From: Nematostella vectensis | Taxonomy: Eukaryota > Cnidaria > Anthozoa > Actiniaria > Edwardsiidae | Direction: 5' to 3' | DNA: 64,000 bases | Assembly: GCF_932526225.1 (NCBI RefSeq) | Contig: NC_064037.1 | Coordinates: 2,881,203 to 2,945,202 of the forward strand | Part shown: positions 44,701 through 63,400 of the stretch, one piece after another | How the letters are laid out: each line of letters begins with the position of its first letter | Position numbering within the stretch: position 1 is the stretch's first letter | Program-made: the position numbers and the translations under genes | The notes under the pieces: model-generated | Database searches by the model: none | Told to the model about the DNA's origin: nothing | Seen by the model: the letters and a program-made list of their open reading frames with translations, nothing else

Positions 44701-45062
44701 TCTTTATAAGGGGCTATAGGGGCATATCTGGCAAGGGTGGATCTTTATAAGGGGCTATAGGGGCATATCTGGCAAGGGTGGATCTTTATAAGGGGTATAG
44801 GCCCATCTCTGGCAAGGGTGGATCTTTATAAGGGGGTATAGGGGCATGTCTGGCAAGGGTGGATCTTTATAAGGGGGTATAGGGGCATGTCTGGAAAGGG
44901 TGGATCTTTCTATAAGGGGCTATAGGGGCATGTCTGGCAAGGGTGGATCTTTATATAAGGGGCTATAGGGGCATGTCTGGCAAGGGTGGATCTTTATAAG
45001 GGGGGTATGGGGGCATGTCTGGCAAGGGTGGATCTTTATAAGGGGGTATAGGGCCATGCCTG
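41789..45062. repeat. 41-bp satellite, about 80 copies
   Basis: A 3.27-kb array of GGGTGGATCTTTATAAGGGG plus GTATAGGGGCATGTCTGGCAA. Units vary from about 29 to 47 bp: some lose GTATAGGGG, some gain TA (TTTATATAAGG) or GC (GGCGCAAGG). Short patterns of such variants recur (for example the GACATGTCTGGCGCAAGGGTGTATC variant), showing block amplification. It lies between the 3' ends of the SLC43-like gene and the convergent RING gene and touches no exon. Minus-strand frames (IHPCQTCP) are the array translated. Confidence 0.95.
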
Positions 45063-45883
45063 TAGATGAGTCAGCAATTTCTGGGAGCCTAATGGAGTAT
45101 TCCAGACAAATATGGGTACTCAAACTGGCAAGTATATGATTTTCTTTAATGTTTTATTTTTCAATAAAAGAGGCCAGTTACTTCCGGTCGATTACGTAAC
45201 ATCATCTCCAATTACGTAACATCATCTCCAACAATTTTTACTCTGTCTGTTGGAGGATGTGACTTATAATTTAGAGCAGATGGCCTGTTAAATAGCATAG
45301 GTTCTAATAGATTCTTTTATCTCTTGTCAATTAAGGTTTCCATCTGCTCTCTGGAAGTAAACTGGTGCTGCTTTAAGTGCAGCCCTTCTTTGATTAGCCA
45401 CTAATCATTATTTAAAGTTTTGAATTCACACTGTCTAGAAACTAATTCATATTTAACTATATTTTACATATATTTAACAGGCAAAAGTATGTTAGAGATG
45501 TTAACCTTGTTATAGAAAATTAATGCTGCGATGTCTATTAAACGTACGCATATCAAATTAAACAAATTTTATGAACTTGTGTCAAACAAGTGAAATTTAC
45601 CTGAATTTGAGCATAACGTATTCAGATAAACTAAATTAACATGGATCCAAAAAGACGGCATAATTTAGTTTTCAATCTGCTGCTTGGAAATACTTATTGA
45701 TGCCGAAAGTGATGACAAGTCAGGCCAAGTTTTTCAAATTTTCATTAATGAAGTGGAGTATTAATTTCCTATAATAAGGTGTCTAGAATGTAAATTATCA
45801 AGTTTACAACGTGTAGACCTTAACACAGTCAACAAAAAATAGCAAGAGTAACACCTCCTCATAAATGCTACTAAACTTTGTAA
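45063..45883. other. Downstream region of the RING membrane gene
   Basis: AT-rich. TTTATT at 45,153-45,158 is AATAAA on the minus strand, about 730 bases after the RING-gene stop, and could be its poly(A) signal. A 17-bp direct repeat, ATTACGTAACATCATCTCC, lies near 45,191-45,228. No gene seen. Confidence 0.45.
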
Positions 45884-48070
45884 CTAATGAAAATCAGGAA
45901 ATTGAGAAAGAAGTTCTCGAACAGTTATTTTGGGAAGTTTTACAGGCAAAGTCCCTTTTAATATCGTGATGCCATTATCCTTAATGTAGAGACTGAACAT
46001 TGTAACAAGGATGAAACATTTTACAATAGAATTACCAAATGATATAAAGACAAAACATAATATCCAAAATGTGATCAATTGTTCAAAGGAACAATTTACT
46101 TTCTCAGCACAACCAGCTATACCAATAATTATCAAAAACAACAAGATAAGCATCTCAACAATAAAAGCAAAAGTTTTATCATATGTATAGAATATTAATG
46201 CAGGAATGATAGATACCTCAAATAACATGGAAGGGCTGATTTTGTACTTTTTACCTCCAATATTTATACACAATGTACACATACAGAGGGCAATAAACAC
46301 ATTGAGATGAGATAGAAACAACTCAGTGCTTAATCTCCACAATGCCATAGCATGCATACAGACAATGAGGCACAAAAATACAACAACCGCATAACCAGCT
46401 TGCTTCAAAATATAAGGATAATTGTCTTTTACTTCTTTGAAGATCTGGATGGCATTACAGTGAACGGATGACACTAGCCAACTGAGAATTACAATAGTGC
46501 AGAGTAGAGTGATGACATTCCACAAGAAGCCAGCGCTCATTGGTGTGGAAAAAACACTGATTGCAGTTGAAAGTGCAGCTATGACAGAAATAATAATTAT
46601 CCGAGGTTCTCCAAACAACACAACCTTACAGTCAGTGAGGTTTGGTATAGAGACAAAGGCTAGGAGTATCATAGAAAGAACTGTTGAAAATGACAACATG
46701 GAGGTTAAACCAGCCAAATGATACACAGCACTTACAGCAGAGGTGCTTTTTACTAACAAATTTCCATATAATTGCTTGACCTTTCCATTTGGCTGGTTTT
46801 TACTGCATTTCACAAATAAAAGAGTGAATGTGAAAAAGAGGTAAACTGTAAGAAGAATTTGAAACATCACCACATATTGCCATGTGTATTGCATGCTGAA
46901 TACCTTAACAATGCATAGATGACAAATATATGGTAACCACCCCCAAATAGTACTGGGAACTTTGTCAGTGTCACCCACCTCATTTCTCATCTCTTCAAAC
47001 TTCAGAAACAGACAATAATAGTGGCCTAAGGAAGCACAGGCACCCCAAAAACCAAGAGTAACATAGAGAAAAGTAAGATCTTCAACAAAACTACACACCG
47101 TGTAACTAGGATCGTCTAAGTAGGACGCAAACACGGATCGGAGCTTAGAAATAATTGGATACTTGAATGTGTAGTAACGTACGGCTATGGCATAGCGTGA
47201 ATTAATGTATGGCTCAAACCTAACATGTAAACTGATCAGCATCGTTGAGATGAAAAGCCATACGATTTTCTGTAAAGATTTGACCCTACTAACAGAAACA
47301 TCCTGGTTCACTACAAGCAGTTTAGTCACTTCTATCTCACCTAAACTCCCTGTGAACTTTTCAGGCAGAAAATTAAATTTGAGTTCCACATCTTGGTTTT
47401 GGATATCTTCGATGTCTTCCATGTTATAGGTGTAAATTTTCTCCAGCATGTCTGGTGCCTGGTCTACGAGAGTCTCAGTGTCTTGTTCAAGCAATTGTTC
47501 GGCACTTTGCAAACATTTTTTCATCTCATCCAAGAGTGACAACGCCGGGGTACCTTCCCTGGTCATTTCACAAGCTTCATCGAACTCGTCAGTTAGCCTT
47601 TTCCTTTCTTCTTCGACATATTCCATAGCCTGGTCAAAGTGGTTATGGATGCTGGCCAAAAAAATCGATCTGTACTCATTAAACTTCGTCTCCTTTCCCT
47701 GTAATGTCTCTATCCTTTCTTTAAGTAGATTAATACTCTTATGCATACTTTTCTTTGCAAGGCTTCCCTCTGATAGATCCAACATTCCCATCAAAGTGAT
47801 ATTGTTAGTCAAAGTTTCTGGATCTCCGTTGTCAATGTCATAAACTTTTTGATCGAATGGACAACGGAACCTCACTCCCCCATTGCTTCTCATTATGTCC
47901 TTGATACATACAAGGCAAATGGTGTGACCGCAGCCTGGTATCAGTTTAGGTTTGCGCTGGTGATCGTCATACCAATGAGAGCAAATCGTACATTCCAGTT
48001 CATCGGTGACAGCCTTCTTGTAGTGCTCAAGAGAAGGTTGAAAAGCACGTTTATCCCGGGTAGTCTTCAT
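45884..48070 (-). CDS. RING (C3HC3D) / coiled-coil / many-pass membrane protein
   Basis: A 728-residue intronless frame; ATG at 48070 was chosen because the longer reading starts with GTG. Residues 27-73 form a RING: C27, C30, C47, H49, C52, C55, C70 and D73, the C3HC3D form with a final aspartate as in Roquin and TRAF proteins. This predicts E2 binding and ubiquitin-ligase activity. About residues 95-215 are charged and helical, likely coiled coil (KKSMHKSINLLKERIETL to SLLDEMKKCLQSAEQLL). From about residue 260 to 700 there are about 11-13 hydrophobic segments, for example IVWLFISTMLISL, MFQILLTVYLFFTFTLLFV, ITLLCTIVILSWLV, AFIVEMLILLFLIIIGIAG. I cannot name an orthologue. It is head to head with FBXO9. 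Confidence 0.88.
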   Translation of the reverse strand: MKTTRDKRAFQPSLEHYKKAVTDELECTICSHWYDDHQRKPKLIPGCGHTICLVCIKDIMRSNGGVRFRCPFDQKVYDIDNGDPETLTNNITLMGMLDLSEGSLAKKSMHKSINLLKERIETLQGKETKFNEYRSIFLASIHNHFDQAMEYVEEERKRLTDEFDEACEMTREGTPALSLLDEMKKCLQSAEQLLEQDTETLVDQAPDMLEKIYTYNMEDIEDIQNQDVELKFNFLPEKFTGSLGEIEVTKLLVVNQDVSVSRVKSLQKIVWLFISTMLISLHVRFEPYINSRYAIAVRYYTFKYPIISKLRSVFASYLDDPSYTVCSFVEDLTFLYVTLGFWGACASLGHYYCLFLKFEEMRNEVGDTDKVPSTIWGWLPYICHLCIVKVFSMQYTWQYVVMFQILLTVYLFFTFTLLFVKCSKNQPNGKVKQLYGNLLVKSTSAVSAVYHLAGLTSMLSFSTVLSMILLAFVSIPNLTDCKVVLFGEPRIIIISVIAALSTAISVFSTPMSAGFLWNVITLLCTIVILSWLVSSVHCNAIQIFKEVKDNYPYILKQAGYAVVVFLCLIVCMHAMALWRLSTELFLSHLNVFIALCMCTLCINIGGKKYKISPSMLFEVSIIPALIFYTYDKTFAFIVEMLILLFLIIIGIAGCAEKVNCSFEQLITFWILCFVFISFGNSIVKCFILVTMFSLYIKDNGITILKGTLPVKLPKITVRELLSQFPDFH

Positions 48071-48407
48071 CTTTTGTCTTGAGAACCGCACTGTTTACGA
48101 AGCTTCCAAAGAGTAGGAATATTAGAAAGCGAAAGCGGAAGTCTGTTCTGTCTAGAGCGAGCAACAAGAGCACAGGTATCCCAAGCGATGTTGTTGTTGT
48201 TGTTCTTACCACATACTTCATTGGATAAGATCAGCCAATCACAGACACTGTTACATCGGCCCTTGGAGCCTTGTCTGGCGCGCTGCGTGACGTATTTTTG
48301 CGTGGAAAACATGGCGGAACGAAGCTTCACAGTCGTCCATATGTTTTCTTTTTCTCGTGAATTTCTCTTTATGTTCATTTGTCGTGGGATAACAATATCA
48401 CTATAAG
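48071..48407. promoter_or_regulatory. Probable bidirectional promoter, RING gene / FBXO9
   Basis: The two start codons are 337 bp apart and point away from each other. At 48,220-48,239 an ATTGG and a CCAAT face outward ten bases apart, so each gene has a CCAAT box in its own orientation. GTGACGTA, a CRE-like word, lies at about 48,286-48,293. There is no TATA box. An upstream frame on the plus strand (48,309-48,406, MAERSF) ends one base before the proposed FBXO9 ATG and may be a uORF or mark an alternative first exon. Confidence 0.5.
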
Positions 48408-56057
<7,650 letters not shown>

Positions 56058-56104
56058 GTGAGTAACATGCAGATTCCATTATTGACATTCACTGATTGCA
56101 TTAA

Positions 56105-56355
56105 GAGCCACAGGTGGCCCAGTGTGTTAGTGAGTCAGGGTATGGGGCCTCTCACCACAGGTGGCCCAGTGTGTTAGTGCGTCAGGGTATGGGGCCTCTC
56201 ACCACCGGTGGCCCAGTGTGTTAGTGCGTCAGGGTATGGGGCCTCTCACCACAGGTGGCCCAGTGTGTTAGTGCGTGAGCATGTAGGGCCTCTCACCACA
56301 GGTAGTCCAGTGTCTTAGTGCATAAGGGGAATGGGGCCTCTCACCACAGGTGGCC
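56105..56355. repeat. 47-bp array after FBXO9 exon 11, about five copies
   Basis: GTGGCCCAGTGTGTTAGTGC plus GTCAGGGTATGGGGCCTCTCACCACAG repeats about five times, starting about 50 bp after the exon 11 donor. Each copy has a CTCTCACCACAG/GT acceptor-like junction. No relation to exon sequence visible. Confidence 0.9.
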
Positions 56356-56678
56356 CTTTCCACGACTTCCCAGAAACAGTAGAAAATGAAAACGACTCTG
56401 TATTTTTAGATTAACTTTATCCAGAACCATTATCTAATTAAAAAAAGAACAGACCATAATTACAATATTTATTTGACATATTTACAATCACTGTGATTGT
56501 TTATACAACATTCTTCTGTCTTCCCATATTTGTTCCCAAAAAAATGAATAACATGGAGTCAACTTCAACAAGCTTTAAATCAACTTCAACAAGCTTTAAA
56601 TTAATATCTAACTGTTTAAGCAGGGCCGCCGCTTTTATGCGTGTTTGCTTTTCTTTCCCAACTCAACTAAGTTCTCCT

Positions 56679-57392
56679 GGGGCCGGTTGCACAAAGCCTG
56701 AATAAGTTATCCGCCGGATAGGCTCTATCCACCGGATAAAATCCCTATCCAGTGGATAGTTATCCGGCGGATATAAAAGCGTTGCAGAAAGCGTGGATAG
56801 AACGCTGGATAACTATCCTCTGAATAGCCATCATTTGCCACTAAATGGCTTCCCGTTTCCATGGTAATGCAAAGCGCGCGCTGTTTTTCCTTCAAACAAA
56901 ATGACGGCGATAGCAAGAGCTTCAAAAAGTGCCAGAAACCAAACAGTTTTCCAGGCAAAGTACACGTAAATCACGGAATGATGAAAGGGGATAGTGTTTA
57001 GCTTCTTTCAGTCTTTAGGAGTCACATTTCTCGACAGAACGAGCAATGTAGATTTATCCCAGTCCTGCCAGAGCTGCATGTAAGTTCGTAGTTCATTGTT
57101 AATTTTCCAACCGAAAAGTTTGCCGTTTGCATGGGTTCCAACTTGCACTGTGTCTGAAATTAATCTAAATTCTGACAATGAATTAGAAAGCAAGACGCCA
57201 TTTTGTTTTTTCTTCACATCTATTCGGTGGATAAGACTTTATTTTACCTCTATCATCCGGATAACTTAAACCGCTGGATAACTTTTATTCGGGCTTTGTG
57301 CAACCGAATCACGCCACTTGGATAACTTTTATACGCTGGAAAAGGATTTAACCGGTGGATAAGACTTATCCAGGCTTTGTGCAACCGGCCCC
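56679..57392. mobile_element. TIR element, 714 bp, GGATA-rich
   Basis: GGGGCCGGTTGCACAAAGCC and GGCTTTGTGCAACCGGCCCC are exact inverted ends of 20 bp. Next to both ends are ATCCGGCGGATA/CCACCGGATA palindromes. No transposase frame is present, so it is non-autonomous. Confidence 0.85.
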
Positions 57393-57698
57393 AGCTGTTT
57401 ACATTTCCGGTGCAGTCGAAGGATCTCCATAATAATAAGGCCTTCTGCCTTTGTCAAAGCAAAACACTTCTCGGCTCACCATCTCCATCTTTTTCTTTTC
57501 TTTGGTTACCCGGCTATTATCACACCAGTAACACGCCTTTTTGTTTAGGAGTTCAGGATTCAATCAACCAAACGCAAGAATCACGGGATGTTGACGTGGA
57601 CCACGTACCAGATCGTCAAGAAATATAGGTCAGTACGACGTCTCTAGTCATCGATACAAATCGTGCGATTTTTCTATCTAGGGGAGGAGCTTGTGCAG

Positions 57699-57743
57699 GC
57701 ATCTGTTAATAAGATGTAACACTAACATCTTATTAACAGATGC
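57699..57743. other. Perfect 19-bp hairpin
   Basis: GCATCTGTTAATAAGATGT, a 7-nt loop AACACTA, then ACATCTTATTAACAGATGC. It is AT-rich and exact. Too short for a typical animal pre-miRNA; possibly a young palindromic element. Confidence 0.75.
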
Positions 57744-59070
57744 TAACAGAACTTTCGGGCCCTAAGATCGGTAGACTAAATAACTTGAAGTAAATGAATA
57801 AGTTGAATATGTAAACTGTCACTTTGCCAATGTGTTAAGCGAGTACTTCTCATGCTTAATTGGGGTGGAAAAAGGCGCATTCCAAAATAAAAGGGAATGC
57901 ACGCCTCTCCCCGTTTGGGTGATCCAGTACTCATATTCATGTGCTCTCTCTTTCGTCTAGGGAATCCGGTCAAACAGTGCAGTCAGACTTCGATCTGACA
58001 CGGCAATTCCCTCCGCTCTTCTTCTCGCCTGTCAGGAGCTTTGTTCAAATTGCTGACGCACCATTGAGATGAAGGCAGTGAGAGGCTATTTGTTCCCTAC
58101 AAAAGAGGCAGTTGCATGACGGGAAAGGACAGCACTAGTCTCCAGCTCCTCACGGTAGCGAGCTACTCTGAAAGGAGGCTCATTTACACGGACAGGTTGC
58201 TCAATCTCAATTCATATAATTTGTATCATTATTAATACTATTATTTTGGAGGACATTAATTTTATTTCGCACCCAAAAGTTTTAAATACTACAATTTGAT
58301 ATCATATCTACCGTATTTACACGCACAACTCACTATCTGTTTCTGAAGATACCCAAATATCTCATTTTTCTCCAAGTTTAGATAAAGCGTTTTTCTCAAG
58401 AGGTTAATTCCCAAGACCAGTAAACAGGAATATTTTAAGCATCGACATGGGTACAACCTCGAGGTCATTTAAGTCTTGAGAACATTATCGCGCAACAAAC
58501 AGATTAAAACAGATTAAAAACTTTTCGGGGAATATAACCTCAGACGAACTGTAGTAGAAAATATTAGCATTGAATGTTACTAACACAATGTTGTGCTTTT
58601 TAGTTTTTATGCCATGCTTTTCAAGGCGTCCAAACTAGAACTTATGTTTGTATTATATTGCCAACATGCTTCGTGTTCCTCCAAAAAGTAAAATTCTAAG
58701 AACGCGGTTTGAATATGCTTTATCTGAGTAGGGTTGCAATTCGCGGTATTAATCGGTTTTTGTTGAAAACGAAACTGACCGAAAAGTGAAAATGTAAATA
58801 AAATTCTGCACTGAATCATTTATTTCTCAAACAGTTTTCCTGTGATATGAATGCGCTGATAAAGTAAAATATAACAGCACGCGTATTATGCGCGAGTTAC
58901 AAATTCTAACGCGCCGCGTCACTTACGTTTTGTTTATCTTACGCGTCTTGTTTATCTTACGCGTCTTGTTTACTTTATCAGTTGTCCCGAAAAGTCGGTA
59001 AAATGCTAAATACAAACCCATAGGTTCGCCCTAGATTCTGGATATTTTCCTGGTAAATAGAGTCACCCAA
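57744..59070. other. Stretch with no recognised gene
   Basis: No splice-supported frame or RNA gene found. A threefold TTTATCTTACGCGTCTTG-like repeat lies near 58,930-58,980. If FBXO9 continues in the window its missing exons should be here, but none of the expected protein words is present. Confidence 0.4.
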
Positions 59071-59075
59071 TGGCA

Positions 59076-59900
59076 TTTCAGGCAGGCTTAGACAAGGTAT
59101 CTGTGGATTGTTGTGTGTGTAAGCCCGGTATTTCAGGCAGGCTTAGACAAGAAATATGTGGATTGTTGTGTGTGTAAGCCCGGTATTTCAGGCAGGCTTA
59201 GACAAGGTATCTTTGGATTGTTGTGTGTGTAAGCCCGGTATTTCAGGCAGGCTTAGACAAGGTATCTGTGGATTGTTGTGTGTGTAAGCCCGGAATTTCA
59301 GGCAGGCTTAGACAAGAAATATGTGGATTGTTGTGTGTGTAAGCCCGGTATTTCAGGCAGGCTTAGACAAGGTATCTTTGGATTGTTGTGTGTGTAAGCC
59401 CGGTATTTCAGGCAGGCTTAGACAAGGTATCTGTGGATTGTTGTGTGTGTAAGCCCGGTATTTCAGGCAGGCTTAGACAAGGTATCTGTGGATTGTTGTG
59501 TGTGTAAGCCCGGTATTTCAGGCAGGCTTAGACAAGGTATCTGTGGATTGTTGTGTGTGTAAGCCCGGTATTTCAGGCAGGCTTAGACAAGGTATCTGTG
59601 GATTGTTGTGTGTGTAAGCCCGGTATTTCAGGCAGGCTTAGAAAAGAAATATGTGGATTGTTGTGTGTGTAAGCCCGGTATTTCAGGCAGGCTTAGACAA
59701 GGTATCTTTGGATTGTTGTGTGTGTAAGCCCGGTATTTCAGGCAGGCTTAGACAAGGTATCTGTGGATTGTTGTGTGTGTAAGCCCGGTATTTCAGGCAG
59801 GCTTAGACAAGGTATCTGTGGATTGTTGTGTGTGTAAGCCCGGTATTTCAGGCAGGCTTAGACAAGGTATCTGTGGATTGTTGTGTGTGTAAGCCCGGTA
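59076..59900. repeat. 56-bp array, about 14.5 copies, carrying AG and GT sites
   Basis: GGTATTTCAGGCAGGCTTAG plus ACAAGGTATCTGTGGATTGT and TGTGTGTGTAAGCCCG. Each unit has TATTTCAG, 15 nt ending GACAAG, then GTATCT, and a further GTAAGC. Variant copies (AAATATGTGG, ATCTTTGG) recur in a fixed order, about five units apart, so blocks were amplified. The last copy runs into an open frame. Confidence 0.93.
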
Positions 59901-60142
59901 TTTCCGAAAGAAGTTGGTCGGAAGAGATCTTTTGCCTGCCACCTTTTCATACCAACCCGGTGTTTGTTACGGCTATCAAAAACTTGAGTCAAAACGATAA
60001 CGGCAATTTGATCAAGTCTTCCGTAGAAGATCGAACTCTCAAAGAAACCAACTACGCTCAACCACCTAATAAACCAATGGTTTATTACACCCTTTTGCAG
60101 CCGAAGGCTGAATTACAGGGCCCGTCAGCAGGACACGAATAA
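59852..60142 (+). CDS. Candidate terminal exon, unknown protein
   Basis: From the last array acceptor (TTTCAG ending 59851) an open frame of 96 codons runs AGLDKVSVDCCVCKPGIS, then SEEIFCLPPFHTNPVFVTAIK and YAQPPNKPMVYYTLLQPKAE, ending GHE and TAA. The composition outside the array looks protein-like, not repetitive. I do not recognise it, and no upstream exon has been found. It could be a last exon of a gene whose other exons are unrecognised, or chance. Confidence 0.35.
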   Translation, partial: AGLDKVSVDCCVCKPGISERSWSEEIFCLPPFHTNPVFVTAIKNLSQNDNGNLIKSSVEDRTLKETNYAQPPNKPMVYYTLLQPKAELQGPSAGHE

Positions 60143-60180
60143 TATTCAATACATTTGAAATTTAAATGTTACAAAATCGC

Positions 60181-60453
60181 TCATGCGGTTTGTCCTTGCC
60201 ACAGTCGGCGAATCGACTGGTGACCGATGCGTAGGACACGACCGTAGGACATGACCTCTGGGGTTTGAATAATCCCCACAAGTGAACCGTTGTCCCTACA
60301 TGACTTAACAAATCTGCGGGATGCGGAATCCCTTCGAACATATAAGGGTTCCAGACTGGCGGCATTAAGCGCCTCGTAATACTGTAGACCTGGAGCACGC
60401 AGAACCTCAACACCCTGACGACCCAGGGAGACTACCCTGGCGTATTTCACCAT
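60181..60453 (-). CDS. Candidate minus-strand terminal exon, unknown protein
   Basis: On the minus strand a 90-codon frame reads out of the 94-bp array (VVSLGRQGVEVLRAPG) into unique sequence ALNAASLEPLYVRRDSASRR, SCRDNGSLVGIIQTPEVMSY, IRRLWQGQTA and a TGA at 60183-60181. Its stop is 38 bp from that of the plus-strand candidate, so the two would be convergent. Another minus frame overlaps it (60,162-60,413). Not recognised. Confidence 0.3.
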   Translation of the reverse strand: MVKYARVVSLGRQGVEVLRAPGLQYYEALNAASLEPLYVRRDSASRRFVKSCRDNGSLVGIIQTPEVMSYGRVLRIGHQSIRRLWQGQTA

Positions 60454-63400
60454 CCTGAAGTCTCACGTGAAAGATATCAAGACCTGGAGCACGCAGGGCC
60501 TCAACACCCTGACGACCCAGGGAGACTACCCTGGCGTATCTCACCATCCTGAAGTCTCACGTGAAAGATATCAAGACCTGGAGCACACAGAACCTCAACA
60601 CCCTGACGACCCAGGGAGACTACCCTGGCGTATCTCACCATCCTGAAGTCTCACGTGAAAGATATCAAGACCTGGAGCACGCAGAACCTCAACACCCTGA
60701 CGACCCAGGGAGACTACCCTGGCGTATCTCACCATCCTGAAGTCTCACGTGAAAGATATCAAGACCTGGAGCACGCAGAACCTCAACACCCTGACGACCC
60801 AGGGAGACTACCCTGGCGTATCTCACCATCCTGAAGTCTCACGTGAAAGATATCAAGACCTGGAGCACGCAGAACCTCAACACCCTGACGACCCAGGGAG
60901 ACTACCCTGGCGTATCTTACCATCCTGAAGTCTCACGTGAAAGATATCAAGACCTGGAGCACGCAGAACCTCAACACCCTGACGACCCAGGGAGACTACC
61001 CTGGCGTATCTCACCATCCTGAAGTCTCACGTGAAAGATATCAAGACCTGGAGCACACAGAACCTCAACACCCTGACGACCCAGGGAGACTACCCTGGCG
61101 TATCTCACCATCCTGAAGTCTCACGTGAAAGATATCAAGACCTTGAGCAGGCAGGACCTCAACACCCTGACGACCCAGGGAGACTACCCTGGCGTATCTC
61201 ACCATCCTGAAGTCTCACGTGAAAGATATCAAGACCTAGAGCACGCAGGACCTCAACACCCTGATGATCCAGAGAGATATACCCTGGCGTATCCCGCCAT
61301 CCTGAAGTCTCACGTGAAAGATGTTAACCCTGGAGCACGCAGGACCTCAGCACCCTGATGACCCAGGGAGACTACCCTGGCGTATCTCACCATCCTGAAG
61401 TCTCACGTGAAAGATATCAAGACCTGGAGCACGCAGAACCTCAACACCCTGACGACCCAGGGAGACTACCCTGGCGTATCTTACCATCCTGAAGTCTCAC
61501 GTGAAAGATATCAAGACCTGGAGCACGCAGAACCTCAACACCCGGACGACCCAGGGAGACTACCCTGGCGTATCTCACCATCCTGAAGTCTCACGTGAAA
61601 GATATCAAGACCTGGAGCACACAGAACCTCAACACCCTGACGACCCAGGGAGACTACCCTGGCGTATCTCACCATCCTGAAGTCTCACGTGAAAGATATC
61701 AAGACCTGGAGCACGCAGAACCTCAACACCCTGACGACCCAGGGAGACTACCCTGGCGTATCTCACCATCCTGAAGTCTCACGTGAAAGATATCAAGACC
61801 TGGAGCACACAGAACCTCAACACCCTGACGACCCAGGGAGACTACCCTGGCGTATCTCACCATCCTGAAGTCTCACGTGAAAGATATCAAGACCTGGAGC
61901 ACACAGAACCTCAACACCCTGACGACCCAGGGAGACTACCCTGGCGTATCTTACCATCCTGAAGTCTCACGTGAAAGATATCAAGACCTGGAGCACGCAG
62001 AACCTCAACACCCGGACGACCCAGGGAGACTACCCTGGCGTATCTCACCATCCTGAAGTCTCACGTGAAAGATATCAAGACCTGGAGCACACAGAACCTC
62101 AACACCCTGACGACCCAGGGAGACTACCCTGGCGTATCTCACCATCCTGAAGTCTCACGTGAAAGATATCAAGACCTGGAGCACGCAGAACCTCAACACC
62201 CTGACGACCCAGGGAGACTACCCTGGCGTATCTCACCATCCTGAAGTCTAACGTGAAAGATATCAAGACCTGGAGCACACAGAACCTCAACACCCTGACG
62301 ACCCAGGGAGACTACCCTGGCGTATCTCACCATCCTGAAGTCTCACGTGAAAGATATCAAGACCTGGAGCACGCAGAACCTCAACACCCTGACGACCCAG
62401 GGAGACTACCCTGGCATATCTCGCCATACTGAAGTCTCACGTGAAAGATATCAAGACCTAGAGCACGCAGAACCTCAACACCCTGACGACCCAGGGAGAC
62501 TACCCTGGCGTATCTCACCATCCTGAAGTCTCACGTGAAAGATGTTAACCCTGGAGCACGCAGGACCTCAACACCCTGATGACCAAGGGAGACTACCCTG
62601 GCGTATCTCACCATCCTGAAGTCTCACGTGAAAGATATCAAGACCTGGAGCACGCAGAACCTCAACACACTGATGACCCAGGGAGACTACCCTGGCGTAT
62701 CTCACCATCCTGAAGTCTCACGTGAAAGATATCAAGACCTGGAGCACGCAGAACCTCAACACCCTGACGACCCAGGGAGACTACCCTGGCGTATCTCACC
62801 ATCCTGAAGTCTCACGTGAAAGATATCAAGACCTAGAGCACGCAGGACCTCAACACCCTGACGACCCAGGGAGACTACCCTGGCGTATCTCACCATCCTG
62901 AAGTCTCACGTGAAAGATATCAAGACCTAGAGCAGGCAGGACCTCAACACCCTGACGACCCAGGGAGACTACCCTGGCGTATCTCACCATCCTGAAGTCT
63001 CACGTGAAAGATGTCAAGACCTGGAGCACGCAGGACCTCAACACCCTGATGATCCAGAGAGATATACCCTGGCATATCCCGCCATCCTGAAGTCTCACGT
63101 GAAAGATATCAAGACCTAGAGCACGCAGAACCTCAACACCCTGACGACCCAGGGAGACTACCCTGGCGTATCTCACCATCCTGAAGTCTCACGTGAAAGA
63201 TATCAAGACCTGGAGCACACAGAACCTCAACACCCTGACGACCCAGGGAGACTACCCTGGCGTATCTCACCATCCTGAAGTCTCACGTGAAAGATATCAA
63301 GACCTGGAGCACGCAGAACCTCAACACCCTGACGACCCAGGGAGACTACCCTGGCGTATCTCACCATCCTGAAGTCTCACGTGAAAGATATCAAGACCTG

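Noticed and set aside
48309-48406. MAERSF frame as FBXO9 exon 1
   Set aside because: It ends in TAA before the donor at 48414 and does not join exon 2 in frame. Kept only as a possible uORF or alternative first exon.
57744-58250. Possible tRNA or small RNA gene
   Set aside because: I could find no cloverleaf arms or A/B boxes that fit together.
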